This document shows, piece by piece, positions 24,683 to 38,082 of a stretch of 64,000 bases of DNA. Below the pieces are notes generated by a model. It was not told the DNA's origin. It was given only the letters and a program-made list of their open reading frames with translations, and did no database searches. This stretch comes from Gossypium raimondii (lineage: Eukaryota; Streptophyta; Magnoliopsida; Malvales; Malvaceae), in assembly GCF_025698545.1 (NCBI RefSeq), contig NC_068575.1, positions 60,335,980 to 60,399,979 on the forward strand. Direction: 5' to 3'. Within the stretch, counting starts at the first letter, position 1. The number at the start of each line of letters is the position of its first letter. A program made the translations under genes and the position numbers.

Positions 24683-26222
24683 TTTGTATAAAATTCATTT
24701 TCATAAACATAATGTTAATTTTTTTAGTATATGCAATATATGTACATTAGATCACGATACCCCACACTGGGCGAAAAATATATTAATTGAAATTTTATGT
24801 GAGAATTAAATGAAATTTTAGTTGAAACGATAAAATTAAAAATTAAAATTTTTAATATTTTAAGTTTAAATCCTATCGTATATATAAATACATAAAATGA
24901 AAATACTCACAATAGTACAATTTAAATATAATATAAATATATGCACATGATTTTGTTACATAAATCTAACATCTTATAAGAAACCGAAAATATCTCATTT
25001 AAAATAAATACTATTAATTATTAAATATTTATTATAATGATAAGATATATTGTATTTTAAATCCGAAATTTGTAAAATCGATATAAATCATAACTTCACT
25101 TAAATTCGCGAGATGGGTTAAGTTTCACTGTACCTAAGTGAAATATAAATATATTTTAAAAATTTTCCCTCAAGAAAACGGAAAAAGAGAAACTAAAATT
25201 TAAATCATCATTGCGTGATCCATAAAATGCCACACACAATTTTTTATAAAAAAGAAAGTCGAACGAAGCCATCAACCTTAGCACAAACGTCGTCAAGCCC
25301 GCCGCAACGTCGTTACTTCAACGCCGTTAACAAAACTTTATTTTTCTATTTTTTAAATAAAGGAAACACACCAAAAAAAAAAAAGGAAAGAAATTGTATA
25401 AAATGATCTTTGAAGCAAGCGGACGGCCGGATGCTTAACAAAACAAGAGAGGAAAAAAAAGAAGAGAGATTCATTTTCTCCGGCTCAAAGCCTCTCTCGC
25501 CATTCGCCGAACAACTTCTTCTTTAGAAAGTAAGATAATTTTTTTCTTCTTTTGATGGTTGAATTTCGAAGGCGACGCTTGGTAGCTGCAATTTTAGACG
25601 TTTTTACTTTACGAGTTTACCTTGAGTGTTTACAATTCAGATTTTCGGTTGGTTCAATCATTCCTTCGTTGAAATTTCACGTTAACATCGTTTGAGTTCA
25701 GATCAAAGAAGGTATGTACTCTTTTTTTCGGAAAAAGGTTTTGTTCTTGAATTGTTGTTTGAATTTTGAGTTGAATTATGCATAATTCCATTTCTTAAGC
25801 TTTGGAGGAGCTGGATTTTGTATAAGCACGTTTTTCTTTTTAAATAATTTTTTGATATTTTTTGGTGGTAGATTCTGTGACAAGAAATAAAATTCTGATT
25901 CCGTCAGTAAAACGAGTGGGAAAGATCTTCTGAGGCTGAAATTGTCGAATTTTTCTAAAGAAAAAAATTGAAGGAATTTATTTTGAAGGTTCAGAATTTC
26001 TGGAATCTGAAGTGAAAAATGAGCCTCCGATCTCAGGTGGAGGCGTACGTGAAACGGATCTGATAAAAGCAATCAAAGAGAAGGAACTTTTCAGTTTGTT
26101 TTTCGAAATTTCCTGTTCAAGCTCTTCGAATTCTTTGAATTTGTCGTAGAATTTCGAATTTCGCTCGTCATAAATCACATAAAATTTTCTGATCCAAAAA
26201 CAAAAGGAATTCGTCGCCGTAG
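24683..26222 (+). promoter_or_regulatory. BIM1 upstream region and leader
   Basis: AT-rich to about 25180, then GC-richer sequence and a purine-rich stretch (25440-25475) followed by TTCTCCGGCTCAAAGCCTC and other leader-like sequence. A possible leader intron would run from a GTATGT at 25712 to the AG at 26221-26222 directly before the start codon. Both sites are visible; use of them is inferred. Confidence 0.4.
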
Positions 26223-29200
26223 ATGGAGCTCCCTCAATCCCGGCCTTTCGGAGCTGAAGGTAATATATTTTACTACGTCGTTTTTTTTCCCTCTTTCCAA
26301 AATGATTTACTTCCATTTTACAACAAGAAATTCAGAAAAAAAGAGAGATGGATTAGTGTGAAAATATTTTACTTAATTAATTGTGTTAAAATTTAAAGAA
26401 TTTATGGATTAGATTTTTTTTTAATTTTGTTTTGATAAACAGGAAGAAAACCAACGCATGACTTTCTGTCACTGTACAGTCATTCAAGTGTCCAACAAGA
26501 TCCAAGGCCACCTTCTCAAGGTAATTCTTTACTTTATTTTTATTTTTAAGATCCCGAAAAAAGAGATTGAAACAAACAGACAGATTCTCTACTATTTGTT
26601 TTTATCTCCTTTCCACTCCCCTTTTTTTCGTAGCTTAATTTTCCATTTGTTATACTTTTATTATTATATAAATAAATTATAATAACTAAAAATTTGGTAG
26701 AAGAAAAACTTGCACACAAATGTTATTAAATATAAGAAAACAATATTAATATATTTTAAAGAAAAATATTTCCTCTTAAATCCTCCGTTTTCATCTGTAA
26801 AATCTGACATGGCAATTTTAATCTTTTCAATTGAATTAATGTTTTTTATTTGTAATATTAATAATAAAGTATGTATATCATGAATTTTAAGTAAAATAAA
26901 ACATTAAATTACGTGAAGTTGAAAGAGAAAATAAATAAATAGAATATCTTTACAGTTATGTTTAAAGTCTTTTTTGGGGCCATCTTTGGAGTTTTATCAG
27001 GGATCATGATTTGGAGTAGTGCACGTGACTGCATTGTTTTTAAGAATGAAGACTATGGGCCAATTAAAGCCTTTGATGGGCCCATTTTATAAAATTAAAT
27101 TTAAGATTTAATAGGTTAATTCTATAAAATATAAAATATAAAATATAAATATAAATAGATGATTACAATATCATCTAAGAACATAATATAAAATAATTAA
27201 ATAAAGATACAATTATTTATCAATAGGTTTCAACAAGATTCGAAATGAAAAAGGATTAATCTCAAATGTAATCTGAGTTTAAAATATTGAAAAAAAGATT
27301 ATTTTAATTTTTATATGATTATGGATTATATTAAATATGATAATACAGCAATAAAATTATAAAAAAAAACCCCGAAAGATGATTTGACAAGTCATATAAT
27401 TCACATCATCACCAACTTTTCCCTATATACTTGCACGCTCGCTGCTTTCTTCCATTTCTTCTTTCTTTCCCTTGCTTCCATCCCGTGATAGACACATCAA
27501 TAAATATTTATATTTATATATAAAAACGCAGGCCAGCAAATAAAGGTTTTTTATGTGTAAAAATAATATTTTATTTATAATAATTTATTAGTGGAGAAAT
27601 TGATATGAAAAATAATAATTGTCTAACGAAATTAATTAAGATGATATACCATAAATAGAAATATAATTATTATATATATTAATCGGATCTGAATAATAAT
27701 TCTACACCAACCCAAACAGTTTTGATGAGAATGACTTTCACGTGAAACTGATGCAGACGGAGTGGGTCAACAATTTTAATTATTCTGTTTTTGAGCTGTA
27801 ATTAGAACCTCTTATTTTCTATTCTTAAGTGTTTAATAATTATAGTAATTATTTGTTGCATGCCAAGTAACCTTTAAATTATTTTAATCCAAGAAAATTG
27901 CTAAACATAATAATAACATGTTGGGAGTATGATAGTTTTGCTGATTTGATTGTATTTCAACCTAGTTTTTCCCCCTCTAATGTATTTTCTTTTTAAAATT
28001 TAAATATGGTCACCAACCATTCGATATTGTATTGACCAATGTGTACGACTTTTAAAGAAACAGAAACGATATTGGTTCATGCCAATCAATTCGATCTAGA
28101 TCGACATGTATTCATCGGTACATTGTGATACAAAATTTCAATTTCTAAAACGGTAGTAGTTTGACCACTAACCCTAGATGTCTTCATCTAAGTAGTTGTG
28201 GAAAGCAGCATATATGAAGGCTTCATAATTGATGAAAAAAAATTGAATATGTATGTCAAAATCAATTAAGGAGTCAATAAAAATTTAACTGAACTAATAA
28301 AATATTAGATTAAATGACAAAAAGATGGATTAAATTTATATATCTTCGGATTATTTCTCTTATGGTTGTTTTGAAATGGTTTATATGTTATAATATTTAG
28401 AACAATCATAAAAAAAAAGAAACAAAACAAAGGCAAAAGACCCGGATTTACTTTGTTTGATTGTGTCTAAATATGCAGGTGGGTACCTCAAGACTCGTGA
28501 TTTCTTACAACTAGAACAACAAGGGAATCCAAGTGCCAAGAAGGAAATATCAGTAGAGGTAGCGACTGTTGAAATGCCAACACCGCCGTTTGTGGAACAT
28601 ATTCTTCCTGGCGGGATTGGAACATACAGTATAAGCCACGTTTCCTATTTTAATCCTAGGGTTCCAAAGTCTGAGGGGGCCGTATTTACTGTTGCTGAAG
28701 GAAGTAGTACAGAGAGAAATGATGAGAATTCCAACTGCAGTTCTTATACCGGAAGTGGTTTCACTCTGTGGGAAGAAACTGCGGGAAAGAAGGGAAAGAC
28801 AGGGAAGGAGAATGCCGGGGAAACACCCTTTGTAAGAGGTAAAAAATTTCTTACTTCATATATGCAATACTTTTCTACTAGTAGTAATTCTTTTTGATAT
28901 TGTCATGTATGAGTTAGGATCTAGTTCCTACTTGTATTATCATTGATTAGTCATTACCTGAATTCGAGTCAGTGTCAAATAAAAAGATCCTTTTCATTTA
29001 GTCATGCATGAATAACATCCCTTAAGATCTAACTCTTAATCAAAAACAATAATTTAAATTTGCATGCGCATGCATAGTCATTGATATAAATTTCAGGCTG
29101 GTACCATAAAAGCTAGCCAGATGTTCCAAAATATTAAAGAATTTATGCTTGGATTTGAAACTAGAATGACCATCATGTACATCGAGTCTGAAGATGATTA

Positions 29201-32200
29201 GGTAAGAATAGAGTGAGTTAGGACGTAAGTCACGCAACAGCAAAGAACCCATGCTAGTATATTTACCCTTTCCTGATAGTCAATTTTCGTATGTTTCTAG
29301 CTATTGATGAATTTTATATGACCGATTCATTTTCATTTCTTGCATGTGCCAAATAAAAATTACTACGTTTCATATTTGGTTTCGTTTTCTTTTCATTTTC
29401 AAATCATCTTAATGCATGTTTTTATCCTTTGTTATAACACTTCACTCCATTGGAACCCCAATGTAGGAATTGATTCTAATGTTAAAAGTTTTCATAAATG
29501 AGTGGCAATTTTAATAAAAATTAAAGTATAATTAAATCGTCATTATAATTGGTTAAACTGAAGAGGCTTGAAGGTCGATTTCTTGTTTTCTTGGTATATA
29601 TGAAAACCGAAGGAGAGTGGATATTTGAGCCTTAAATCTTAATTTTCTAGTAGTGGCCACCATTAGACAAAGTTTTTAAGTGCATTCAATTCGGCATAAA
29701 AAGCTGTTACGCTCGTTTACTTAATATAATTTTGGCGGCTACTTCTGATAGATGCGGCGGGAAAGGTGGGACACTGGGCCACATCGTCGTTGGAAAAAGG
29801 AACGCAGTCGTCAACCAACAACCATCCAAAGAGCTACAGCTGTCTCTCTTCCTCTCAGTCAGTCACTTTTTGCTCTGGTTTCTTTTATGGCCTTTATTTT
29901 TCTTATTTATGGGTTCAAAATTAAAACAAAGGTTTCATTGTGATCTTCTTAACAGGCCATCCTCAAAGCAGCAGAAAAGGCAAAGCTTCATGGAAATGAT
30001 AAAATCAGCAAAAGGTAGCTCACAAGATGATGATTTTGAAGAAGATGAAGATTTTGTTCTCAAGAAAGAGAGTTCCACTACCACCCATAATATAGGTAAT
30101 GTGCTGTGCTATATTGTTACATTGCTCCAACTCTTTATTTTCAAGTATTTGTGTCTATTGTATATCTTGACATGAACATAAGATGTGAAGCCTCCAGATA
30201 TATAGAATATTTTAAAAAATATTAAATATTTCAATAAAGAATACATGCATGTATTCAACATTTGCATCCATGTAATTAGACGATTACATTGTGATATTAA
30301 TGTAAACGAGAGTGGACTTAGATAATACATTTTGGTTTTTTTAAAAGGTTATTTGGATATGCGGACAGTAATTTTTTAGGTTGTTTCTGTAATTATTGAA
30401 GAACGAAGATTTTATTTGTCCTAATAACTTTACTTATTTTTACAGGAGAATTGAGAGTGAAAGTGGATGGAAAGAGTGTACCTGATCAGAAGGCCAACAC
30501 CCCAAGGTCAAAACATTCTGCTACTGAGCAGCGGAGGAGGAGTAAAATTAACAACAGGCAAGCATAACTCTAATCAGCTTCACATTTAATATTTATTAGC
30601 AATTTGAATGAGTTTTATTCATTTTTCGTGATCAAATATGTTCAGTTAGGTCTTTTTTTTCTCTTGATTTTTCATGTTGAATGTATCCCTTTGTTCTCAC
30701 CAGAAAATCCTTTTGCTTTTATGGCGAAGAGTATTGCCCCTTTTGATTAATTCGCACCAGTGATGGAGACCTCTTGAGAAAGTCCTAAAAGTAAAGCTAA
30801 CGTATACTTTTTTTTAATGCAGCGTGCACGGAAGCTCTGCTTCTAGAAAATATCTTCATTTGCTTCACATATTAGTTAGGGAAATTTCATGTGGATTTGT
30901 GTTGGATAGTTATGAACTATGATTGTCCGAATGTCTTTGTTAAAGTGAATTTAGAAATTAAATGCTGTTTAGAAACTGAAAAGTTGAAATTTTGGGATGC
31001 AAAATCACCTTGATATACTAAACTCTTGCCACTATTTTGCAGATTTCAGATGTTGAGAGATATCATTCCAAACAGTGACCAAAAAAGAGATAAAGCCTCA
31101 TTCTTATTGGAGGTACGTAGATTCCTTGTAATAGTAATAGTTATTATACTTCTAACTACAGTTTTCTAAGTTCTGAACAGTGGCTGTTCAATCTTTTCAT
31201 AGGTTATCGAGTACATTCAATTTCTACAGGAGAGAGTACACAAATATGAAGGAACATACCAAGGATGGAGCCATGTACCATCAAAATTGATACCATGGGT
31301 AAATTCTTTACTTGGCGTTATTAATTAAGAATTTCATATGTTCTAGATATGAAAATTTCAAACATCACACACACACAGATGTATGTATATATTGGCATTA
31401 CAGTTTTTGAGTATTGGTATTTGTACAATGACTGACTGATCATAGGCCTCAACTGAAACAGAGAAGCAACCAAAGGCCTACAGAAAATTACGCTGATCAA
31501 TCTCGAGCCATAAATGGTGTTTCTCCTTCGGTGGTGTTTCCTACGAAGTTGGATGACGGAAACATCAACATCACCCCAACCATTCGTGAAAGTGCAGAGA
31601 ACCCTATCGAACCTAATAAGAGCAGAGCTACTACCTTCAGGGCAATGGACCTTACTCCAGGAATGATGAACAAAACAATGCCCTTTCCTGTGTCACTACA
31701 ACCAAACTTCTTCAACACTGCCCAGAACACTGTTCCAGCAACTCAAATTCCACCTCGGTTGCCATCTGATGCGGAAAATAATGCATCTCAGCCTCAACCT
31801 GTACAGTGTCATACTGGATCCTGTACTGCCAATGGTGCTCTTCCTAGCGAGAAGCTAAAAGAACAAGAGCTGACAATTGAAGGTGGAAAAATTAACATCT
31901 CAAGCCTATATTCACAACGGTAAGTTTATACATTTTCGATTTTTAGTTTTGTGAAGAACAGAAATGTGTTAGCAGCTTTTCATAGTCCTTGTTTAGCGAA
32001 AACACGATTTGTTATAGTGATAAATGTGTTTTGACAGATTGTTGAATACACTAACACAAGCGCTACAAACTTCGGGATTAGATTTATCGCAAGCCAGCAT
32101 CTCGGTACAAATCGAGCTCGGAAAGCAATCTAGCAATCGGCCGACGGCTCCCACATCCACACTTAAGGTTGCTTGCCATTGCTAACTACCATTTTATTTC

Positions 32201-32355
32201 ATTTTTCACCTTGTAAAACTATAAGCAATTCAACTTAATTCTTCATTGCTGTTTAGGATACTACGGCGGCTCCCTCTACAAATCAAGGGAAGACGCGCCC
32301 TAGAGTTGGACGCGGTGAGGATTCTGATCAACCTTTAAAGAAGCTTAAAACATGA
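26223..32355 (+). CDS. BIM1: BIM1-type bHLH transcription factor
   Basis: Nuclear bHLH protein. In Arabidopsis BIM1 partners BES1 on E-boxes in brassinosteroid-responsive promoters. The model gives 561 residues. Exons: 26223-26259, 26443-26520, 28479-28838, 29752-29857, 29956-30095, 30446-30557, 31043-31112, 31203-31298, 31462-31919, 32038-32167, 32257-32355. Family marks are MELPQSRPF and [14 protein letters not shown] at the N terminus, [29 protein letters not shown], an acidic patch after [18 protein letters not shown], then the basic helix-loop-helix (about 258-310) with [19 protein letters not shown] and [20 protein letters not shown]-terminal block carries [16 protein letters not shown]. 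Intron 6 uses a GC donor inside the basic region. Intron 2 is almost 2 kb. Start is the first ATG after a plausible leader acceptor. Confidence 0.93.
30446..31112 (+). other. bHLH exons flanking a GC-AG intron
   Basis: Exon 6 ends AACAACAG and the intron begins GCAAGC (donor 30558-30559). It ends TTTTGCAG at 31042. Translation runs through as NNR-FQML, splitting the arginine codon AG|A exactly as expected for the family. GC-AG introns are a known minority class with a strong U1 match. Confidence 0.85.
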
Positions 32356-35138
32356 GAATTCTAGCTTGATAATTCCAGAATATTCTTTATTTTATTATTA
32401 TTAAATTAATTAATTTTTTGGGGGTACCTTGCCCTTCCTTAACGGTAATGCACATACCCTAGTCAGTCACTCGGGCGACTGCTGGGTACAGATTCCAATA
32501 CAAATATATCTTAAAGTTTTCTCCTTTTTTTTCTCATAATTTGGACGACATATTTAAAAACGTATCATACAGATGCCAAAAACAAATGCCGAATAGCATA
32601 AGCAAGCTTTCTGGTTTTGTTGGGGTAATATGAAGAGAATTCCCATCAAAATGTATTACTAATATATATTATATATAATTTTCGTGTAATTTTCACCATA
32701 TGGATGTTGAGAAGCTGCTGCTTTTCATTGAAGGCTTCCATCATCTGAAGTTTCTTTTCCTTTTAATATTATTTATCTACTTTTTTGGTGAGATTCATCG
32801 CTCTTATTCCATACACACCAAATTACTACATTCATATACCTCAATTTTCAGTATTTGTCCCCAAATTTTATCTGGTGTATTTCTCTTCTTTTTTCAAATA
32901 ATTGTTTATATTAATTGAGATACCAAGGTGTCTAAGGATGTATTTAGATTGGACCGCACTATCAATTTTATGGGATTTATTCGCCTAAGCTGCTGATGGA
33001 AAAGAAGGCTCAGTCGAGTTTTGCAGAATAAGAAACCAAAAATCTATTAACGCCACCATTCACCTATGGATTTAGGTTTCTGGATGTCCATATTTTGAAT
33101 GTATAATATAAAGGCACAAAGTGTTGACATTTTATGTTTAACAGCGGGGCGTAGCATGACGGATAATAATTTTATGTACCGACAATGAAATAAATTTAAT
33201 AATAAATTATATTTAGAACCCGAACCCTCATCTTTTTTCTTTTCAATTTTTATATAACTAAAGAATAAGTGATAACACTATCTTCTCATTTGTTAAAAAA
33301 TATATCTCATTAGCAGTAGATAAAATAATAATTGGTCACATTAATGAAAAAAAAATGTGTAAGAAATGAGCTCAAGCTTAATTAATCCTCTCATCATCCG
33401 TCCAGAAATAATAAAATCAATCCATTCATCCCCAACTTGGTACAATTATATTGTTCTTGTTTAGTTTCTTCTTCTTCTTCTTCTTCTTTTTTAAATTTTT
33501 TATTGGTCAATTTCTGCTCAAAAGGCAAGTGCTGTACAGTGTTGATTTTTCAAAATTAAATAGAAAAAGAAAATGCAAACATGGATTCCACTATTGTTTA
33601 AGAATAGTAAAATCCCATCAAATGCGTCGAATTTTATATATATATATTAAAATTTATTCATATACCTCCTACCCCTAATTAGAGTAGAAAATATTATGTT
33701 ACAACTACAATAATTGAATAATATCAATTCAACTAATATTTAAAAATATGTCGACTAATTTTAATTTGACCGCTGCCTTATTCAATTTTTATAGTATCCC
33801 TTATTAATGCTAGGCTCTTTTATTGACTTAGTTTTAATCAATATTTTGCTATGCTAGAAAAATAAACGAATCAAATTAATTAATTTTTATTATACAAGTT
33901 TGTTCGATTTCATGTATGATCTAAAAGTTATTGTAGAGGGACCAAAAATTTATTCTAGAAGAATTGATTGAATAAAATCTTGTATTAAATTGATAAAAAA
34001 TTTGTCCACTTTTTCTATGTAAATAAATTGAATAAATATATCGTTAAATTAAATAAATATTTCTATCATAAACTTAGTCATGTTTTGTATTTAAACTTTT
34101 TATAATTAAATCAACCTTCAATCTGAATAGTTCAATAAGTGGACAAAAAGCTAAAAAACTTTTATAAATACAACATTGAATATAATAAAATAATTTAAAC
34201 TAAAAAATACTCTGAATTTTTTACATAAGTTAATTGGGGAAATTAGGTGAGAAAGCAAGTCAATATTAGAAAACATCACAATCATCATTAGGCGAAGCCG
34301 CCCTTTGATACAAAAAAAGATTGTGTTTTGTATAATTTAATTTAGTTGGTAGTTACTTTTCATTATCATAAAAGGTGGATTTGGGAACAAAACAAGTTTT
34401 CCTGACCACGCTTTGTTTTGCTTTGGTGTACAAGCAAATTATGATTTGCTCTTCCAACTTAACTAAACCTATTATGCTATAATAATTAGGTTAAAATATG
34501 TTCTAAATCCTTGCATTATTCATACATTTTAATTTAATCCCTACTTTTATTTCTAATCTCTACTTTTGGATTTAATCCCATTAGAATTCAATTCGGAAAA
34601 CAAAAAGAGAAAAAAGACCATTTTATCCAAAAGTGCAGTAAATTCTATATTCAATGCTTTCAATCATTCCTTGCATTTGATGGGGAGGGACCATACTACA
34701 AAGAAATACAATCGTCCATGTAGTGTATGTATGACAATGATAAATTCTAGAATGTGATATATATATATATAAAGCTAACAAGAAATAAAATAAAAAGAAG
34801 GGGGGGGGGGGAATTAAAGAAAAATGGAGGGTGAGAGACTAACCTTCCATGAATCCAAATCTATACTTCGCAAATACCTTTTCATCTGATATATTATCCT
34901 ATTAATGGCATTCCACAGCTCTTCTTCTATACACCCTTCGGATTTTTTTCACATGCTAAAAATCTGTCCTCTCGGGGTTTCTTTGAGCTCTACTGCCTGT
35001 CCCCGATTCGCCTCCTTCAATGTAAAACCCTCTTCATTCGTGTCATTTACCTTTTGTGTTTCAGGTATGATGATGCCTACCACTAGAAAAACAAAACACC
35101 CTTCAACATACGTACATAACAAATCCTGGTGACAACGA
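32356..35138. other. Convergent gap between BIM1 and the O-fucosyltransferase gene
   Basis: Contains the 3' untranslated regions of both genes and AT-rich filler. At about 32460-32485 a short imperfect hairpin (AGTCACTCGGGCGACT) lies in the BIM1 3' region. A (TTC)n-like run sits near 33468-33488 and a G12 run at 34800-34811. One arm of a MITE-like sequence is seen at 34490-34575. No additional gene was recognised. Confidence 0.5.
34800..34811. repeat. G12 homopolymer
   Basis: Twelve consecutive G, 330 bases beyond the stop codon of the O-fucosyltransferase gene. Confidence 0.9.
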
Positions 35139-38082
35139 TCACGTGCTACTTAGTTGACCATCCGGTTGTTGCAAGCATTCTTCTGGGTTGGCATAGAAGT
35201 AATCCTCTTCTTTTGGCCTGTCAGGAATCACCAACCTTTTACTCGGTTGCCCCCTGCGCCTTTCATGAGTTTCCTTCACAGCGTCTGAGAACTGGATCCA
35301 ACTTAGAGATCCATTATTGTACTGGTCTATTAAATCGACTAATAGCCTTCTGTCCAACAAAATTGTCTGCTTGAACCCCAGATACCTGGAGGAGCATTCA
35401 TCAATAAATCATTACATTTATCACTAAATCAATTATCATCATAAAACCATCAAAGAAAAGTTTGGCTCTAATTTCGAGATACAGATCAACAAAATATTGT
35501 ACCCTATAATGATAAATACAAAAATGGGGATAGTCAAATGCGGTTGAAGTCAAATTCCTAAAATTACTCATCTCATTCGATGAAAAAAGGACCAATGGAT
35601 CATTACATGAATAGATTTCTGAACATATTAAGAGCAAAACCGTACCTGCGATGGCCTTGAACAACTTTAGCCATGTTCCCATCATAAGTAGGAATAAAAA
35701 TATCACTCTCCAATGAAACAAGATAATCTAATGCTGCCATCTGGGATGAATGATTTTGGAAAAACCCAAGGTCAGATGGCCCCAATAGAGTCTCCTTTCT
35801 AACCTGTAACAAACAAAAGACCACTTTAAAAAACATGACAATTAAAAACAAAAAGCCTAAGCTAACCATTATTTTATCGAGTTTGCCGATTTTCTACGTA
35901 CTTACCAATTTTGGATAAGCAGCAGCAAGACTGGCCATTCTCTTATCTCCACCATATATTTCACCAGCTGCGATATAGATTTGGTAATTTTTATCAATGT
36001 CCAGTGCCCTCAAAATAAGGGCAGTTTCCTCAGGCGTCAAGGGGCACAAACCATCTTTCCTTTTCAAGTCAGAATTTATTATTTTTTCTTTCCACCATGG
36101 ATAAGCGTATCTGCCAAAATGGTCGTATAAGGAGAGTGAGATTAAAGTTGGAATTTAGGCCTCCAAGGCAGTAATTGTTGAGGATGCATGTTCAGCTCAC
36201 CTCATTCTTGTTAACTCCTCCACCTCGTCATTGTTGCAACCTTGCGTACAGCCAGAAAATGCTAACATGTCCATTTCATATCTAAGGTGAAGTACTATGA
36301 AAGGACCATTTTGCCTCAGAAGCTTAATAACTCGTTTACCCAACTCTTCTATCTGAGGAGTGAATCTTAAAGCATTAAAATTTACACGACATCGCAGCTT
36401 CTGAACATCTAAAGACTGCCCGTTGTTGGCAAGTCGAGCGTCAGTTCTATTCAAATGTATAACTTTATACTTCTGTATCAGAGGAAGAATCTGCATAGAC
36501 AGATGAGAATGCATACAACTTTAAGAAGAGTTTTTATTAGGAAGTAAAAAAACCAGAAGGGTAGAAAGAGCCAGGCTACATTATAGTGGTCTACAAAGCT
36601 CTAGCTGCATAACTAACTCGGAAATGACAAAGAATTGACCTGATTATGATAGTAGGATATATCTGACCAGCTAATTGGTGGCATTGAATACACAAACCCC
36701 ATTTCCACTCTCCTCTTAAGCCTAGGAGGCAACTCCTTCAATATTCGAACCTCATCTCTCAGTGATGTAATGAAATGATTCACATCAAATATATCTTGAA
36801 ATTCACTGGCATATCAATTAAAAAATATTTAGAACTTCGTAAGAACAATAACCCCAGTTCAAAATATACCAGAAATATATTTTAGACCATCCTTCTGAAA
36901 GCTATAAATCCAATAGCTTGAATGATATGAACAACGCTAAGCTAACATACCTGGGATCGGCCCAGAAGGATGTTTTATCCAGCTCCGGGACTATAAGCGT
37001 GACATTCAAATATCTTGCAATGGTAACCATGTCACAAATCTGTCGAGAAAACCCCAAAAATCAAAAGACCATGGCGTCAATATTCACATAGCGTTACACC
37101 CCAAAAACAACTGATGAACTTACATAAACTAGAAAGAAATAAGAGGAAAATCATAAATTTAGTGTTGTTGCTAGAGCACTCACTGCCGCTCGCATTTGAT
37201 TGAGACCTCCATTACATGAAACCATCAAATAACCATTGTTCTTATACACTCCTGTAGCCAACAAACGAAAACATTATATCGTTTCAGGATTTAAATTCCT
37301 TAACCCAAATATAATACATCAAGTACCAAAGATCCCTAAAGCTTAAATGACAGATAAGAATGAAAGTAAAGTTGCATAAATGTAAATCCCCATATGAAAA
37401 ATCAACTGAAAGCCGATATCCAATTTCAACCAGCCTTATCCAAAACAAAAAGAAGACGATATAAATGGAGAAAATTAAGATATATTATGTAAACATTAGG
37501 TAACATCAAATTTGATGCTAATTCAAACCGTATCACCATATCAAAATGAATTCAGTTCAGGAATTTGCAAATTCGTCAAACAATGGGATGGAAAATCCGT
37601 CGATTTCTTTTGCTTTTATCTTCTCAAAATGCATTCCTTATTTCCGGTAGAGATTAACTTAATTTCTTCCCTAATTTAAACCAAAAAAATTTGGATAATA
37701 ACAAAAACAACGTTCAAAATTAACAGAAATTTAAATATTTTGTAAAAAGAGAGGGGGAGAAGAAATTACTTTTGGGAGGAATTACACGGGCGGGAACCGA
37801 GGGAACTTTGTCTTCAATGGCGGAAACGGAAGAATCCTGGTGAGAGAAACAGGAAGGGCAACCCTTAAGGACGCGAGGTCCCCATGTCTCTCCCAAGGTC
37901 GTTAACTGTACGATGCAAGTCCACAGCAACACCGATGTGGTGGCGCGTATGATCCAAACCTTCATTCTCGAACTCTTTTTCAACTTCTCCACTCTCTCTC
38001 CTCCGCTTGCTCCGCCTCCGCCCCCTTTTATTACCCCGATTCTCATACCTCCCTTTTTCCCTATCCCTTCAACACTGCACAT
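35139..38082 (-). CDS. Plant O-fucosyltransferase family protein
   Basis: Type II Golgi-type membrane protein of the plant O-fucosyltransferase (PF10250) family. Donor and acceptor are not known for this member. Model: 511 residues, 8 exons at 37770-38082, 37184-37251, 36951-37039, 36640-36805, 36201-36490, 35906-36110, 35646-35803, 35139-35385; all GT-AG, phases close. The N terminus is glycine-rich and basic, followed by one membrane segment (about 42-64, [18 protein letters not shown]). Conserved blocks are [48 protein letters not shown]-like [26 protein letters not shown], the [14 protein letters not shown] motif, [30 protein letters not shown] and [14 protein letters not shown]. The start is the first in-frame ATG; a TTG six codons upstream is ignored. 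Confidence 0.92.

Noticed and set aside
29732-30175. 147-residue frame over BIM1 exons 4 and 5
   Set aside because: It crosses an intron and is out of frame with the exons. The correct frame, with acceptor at 29750-29751, gives a sequence that fits the family.
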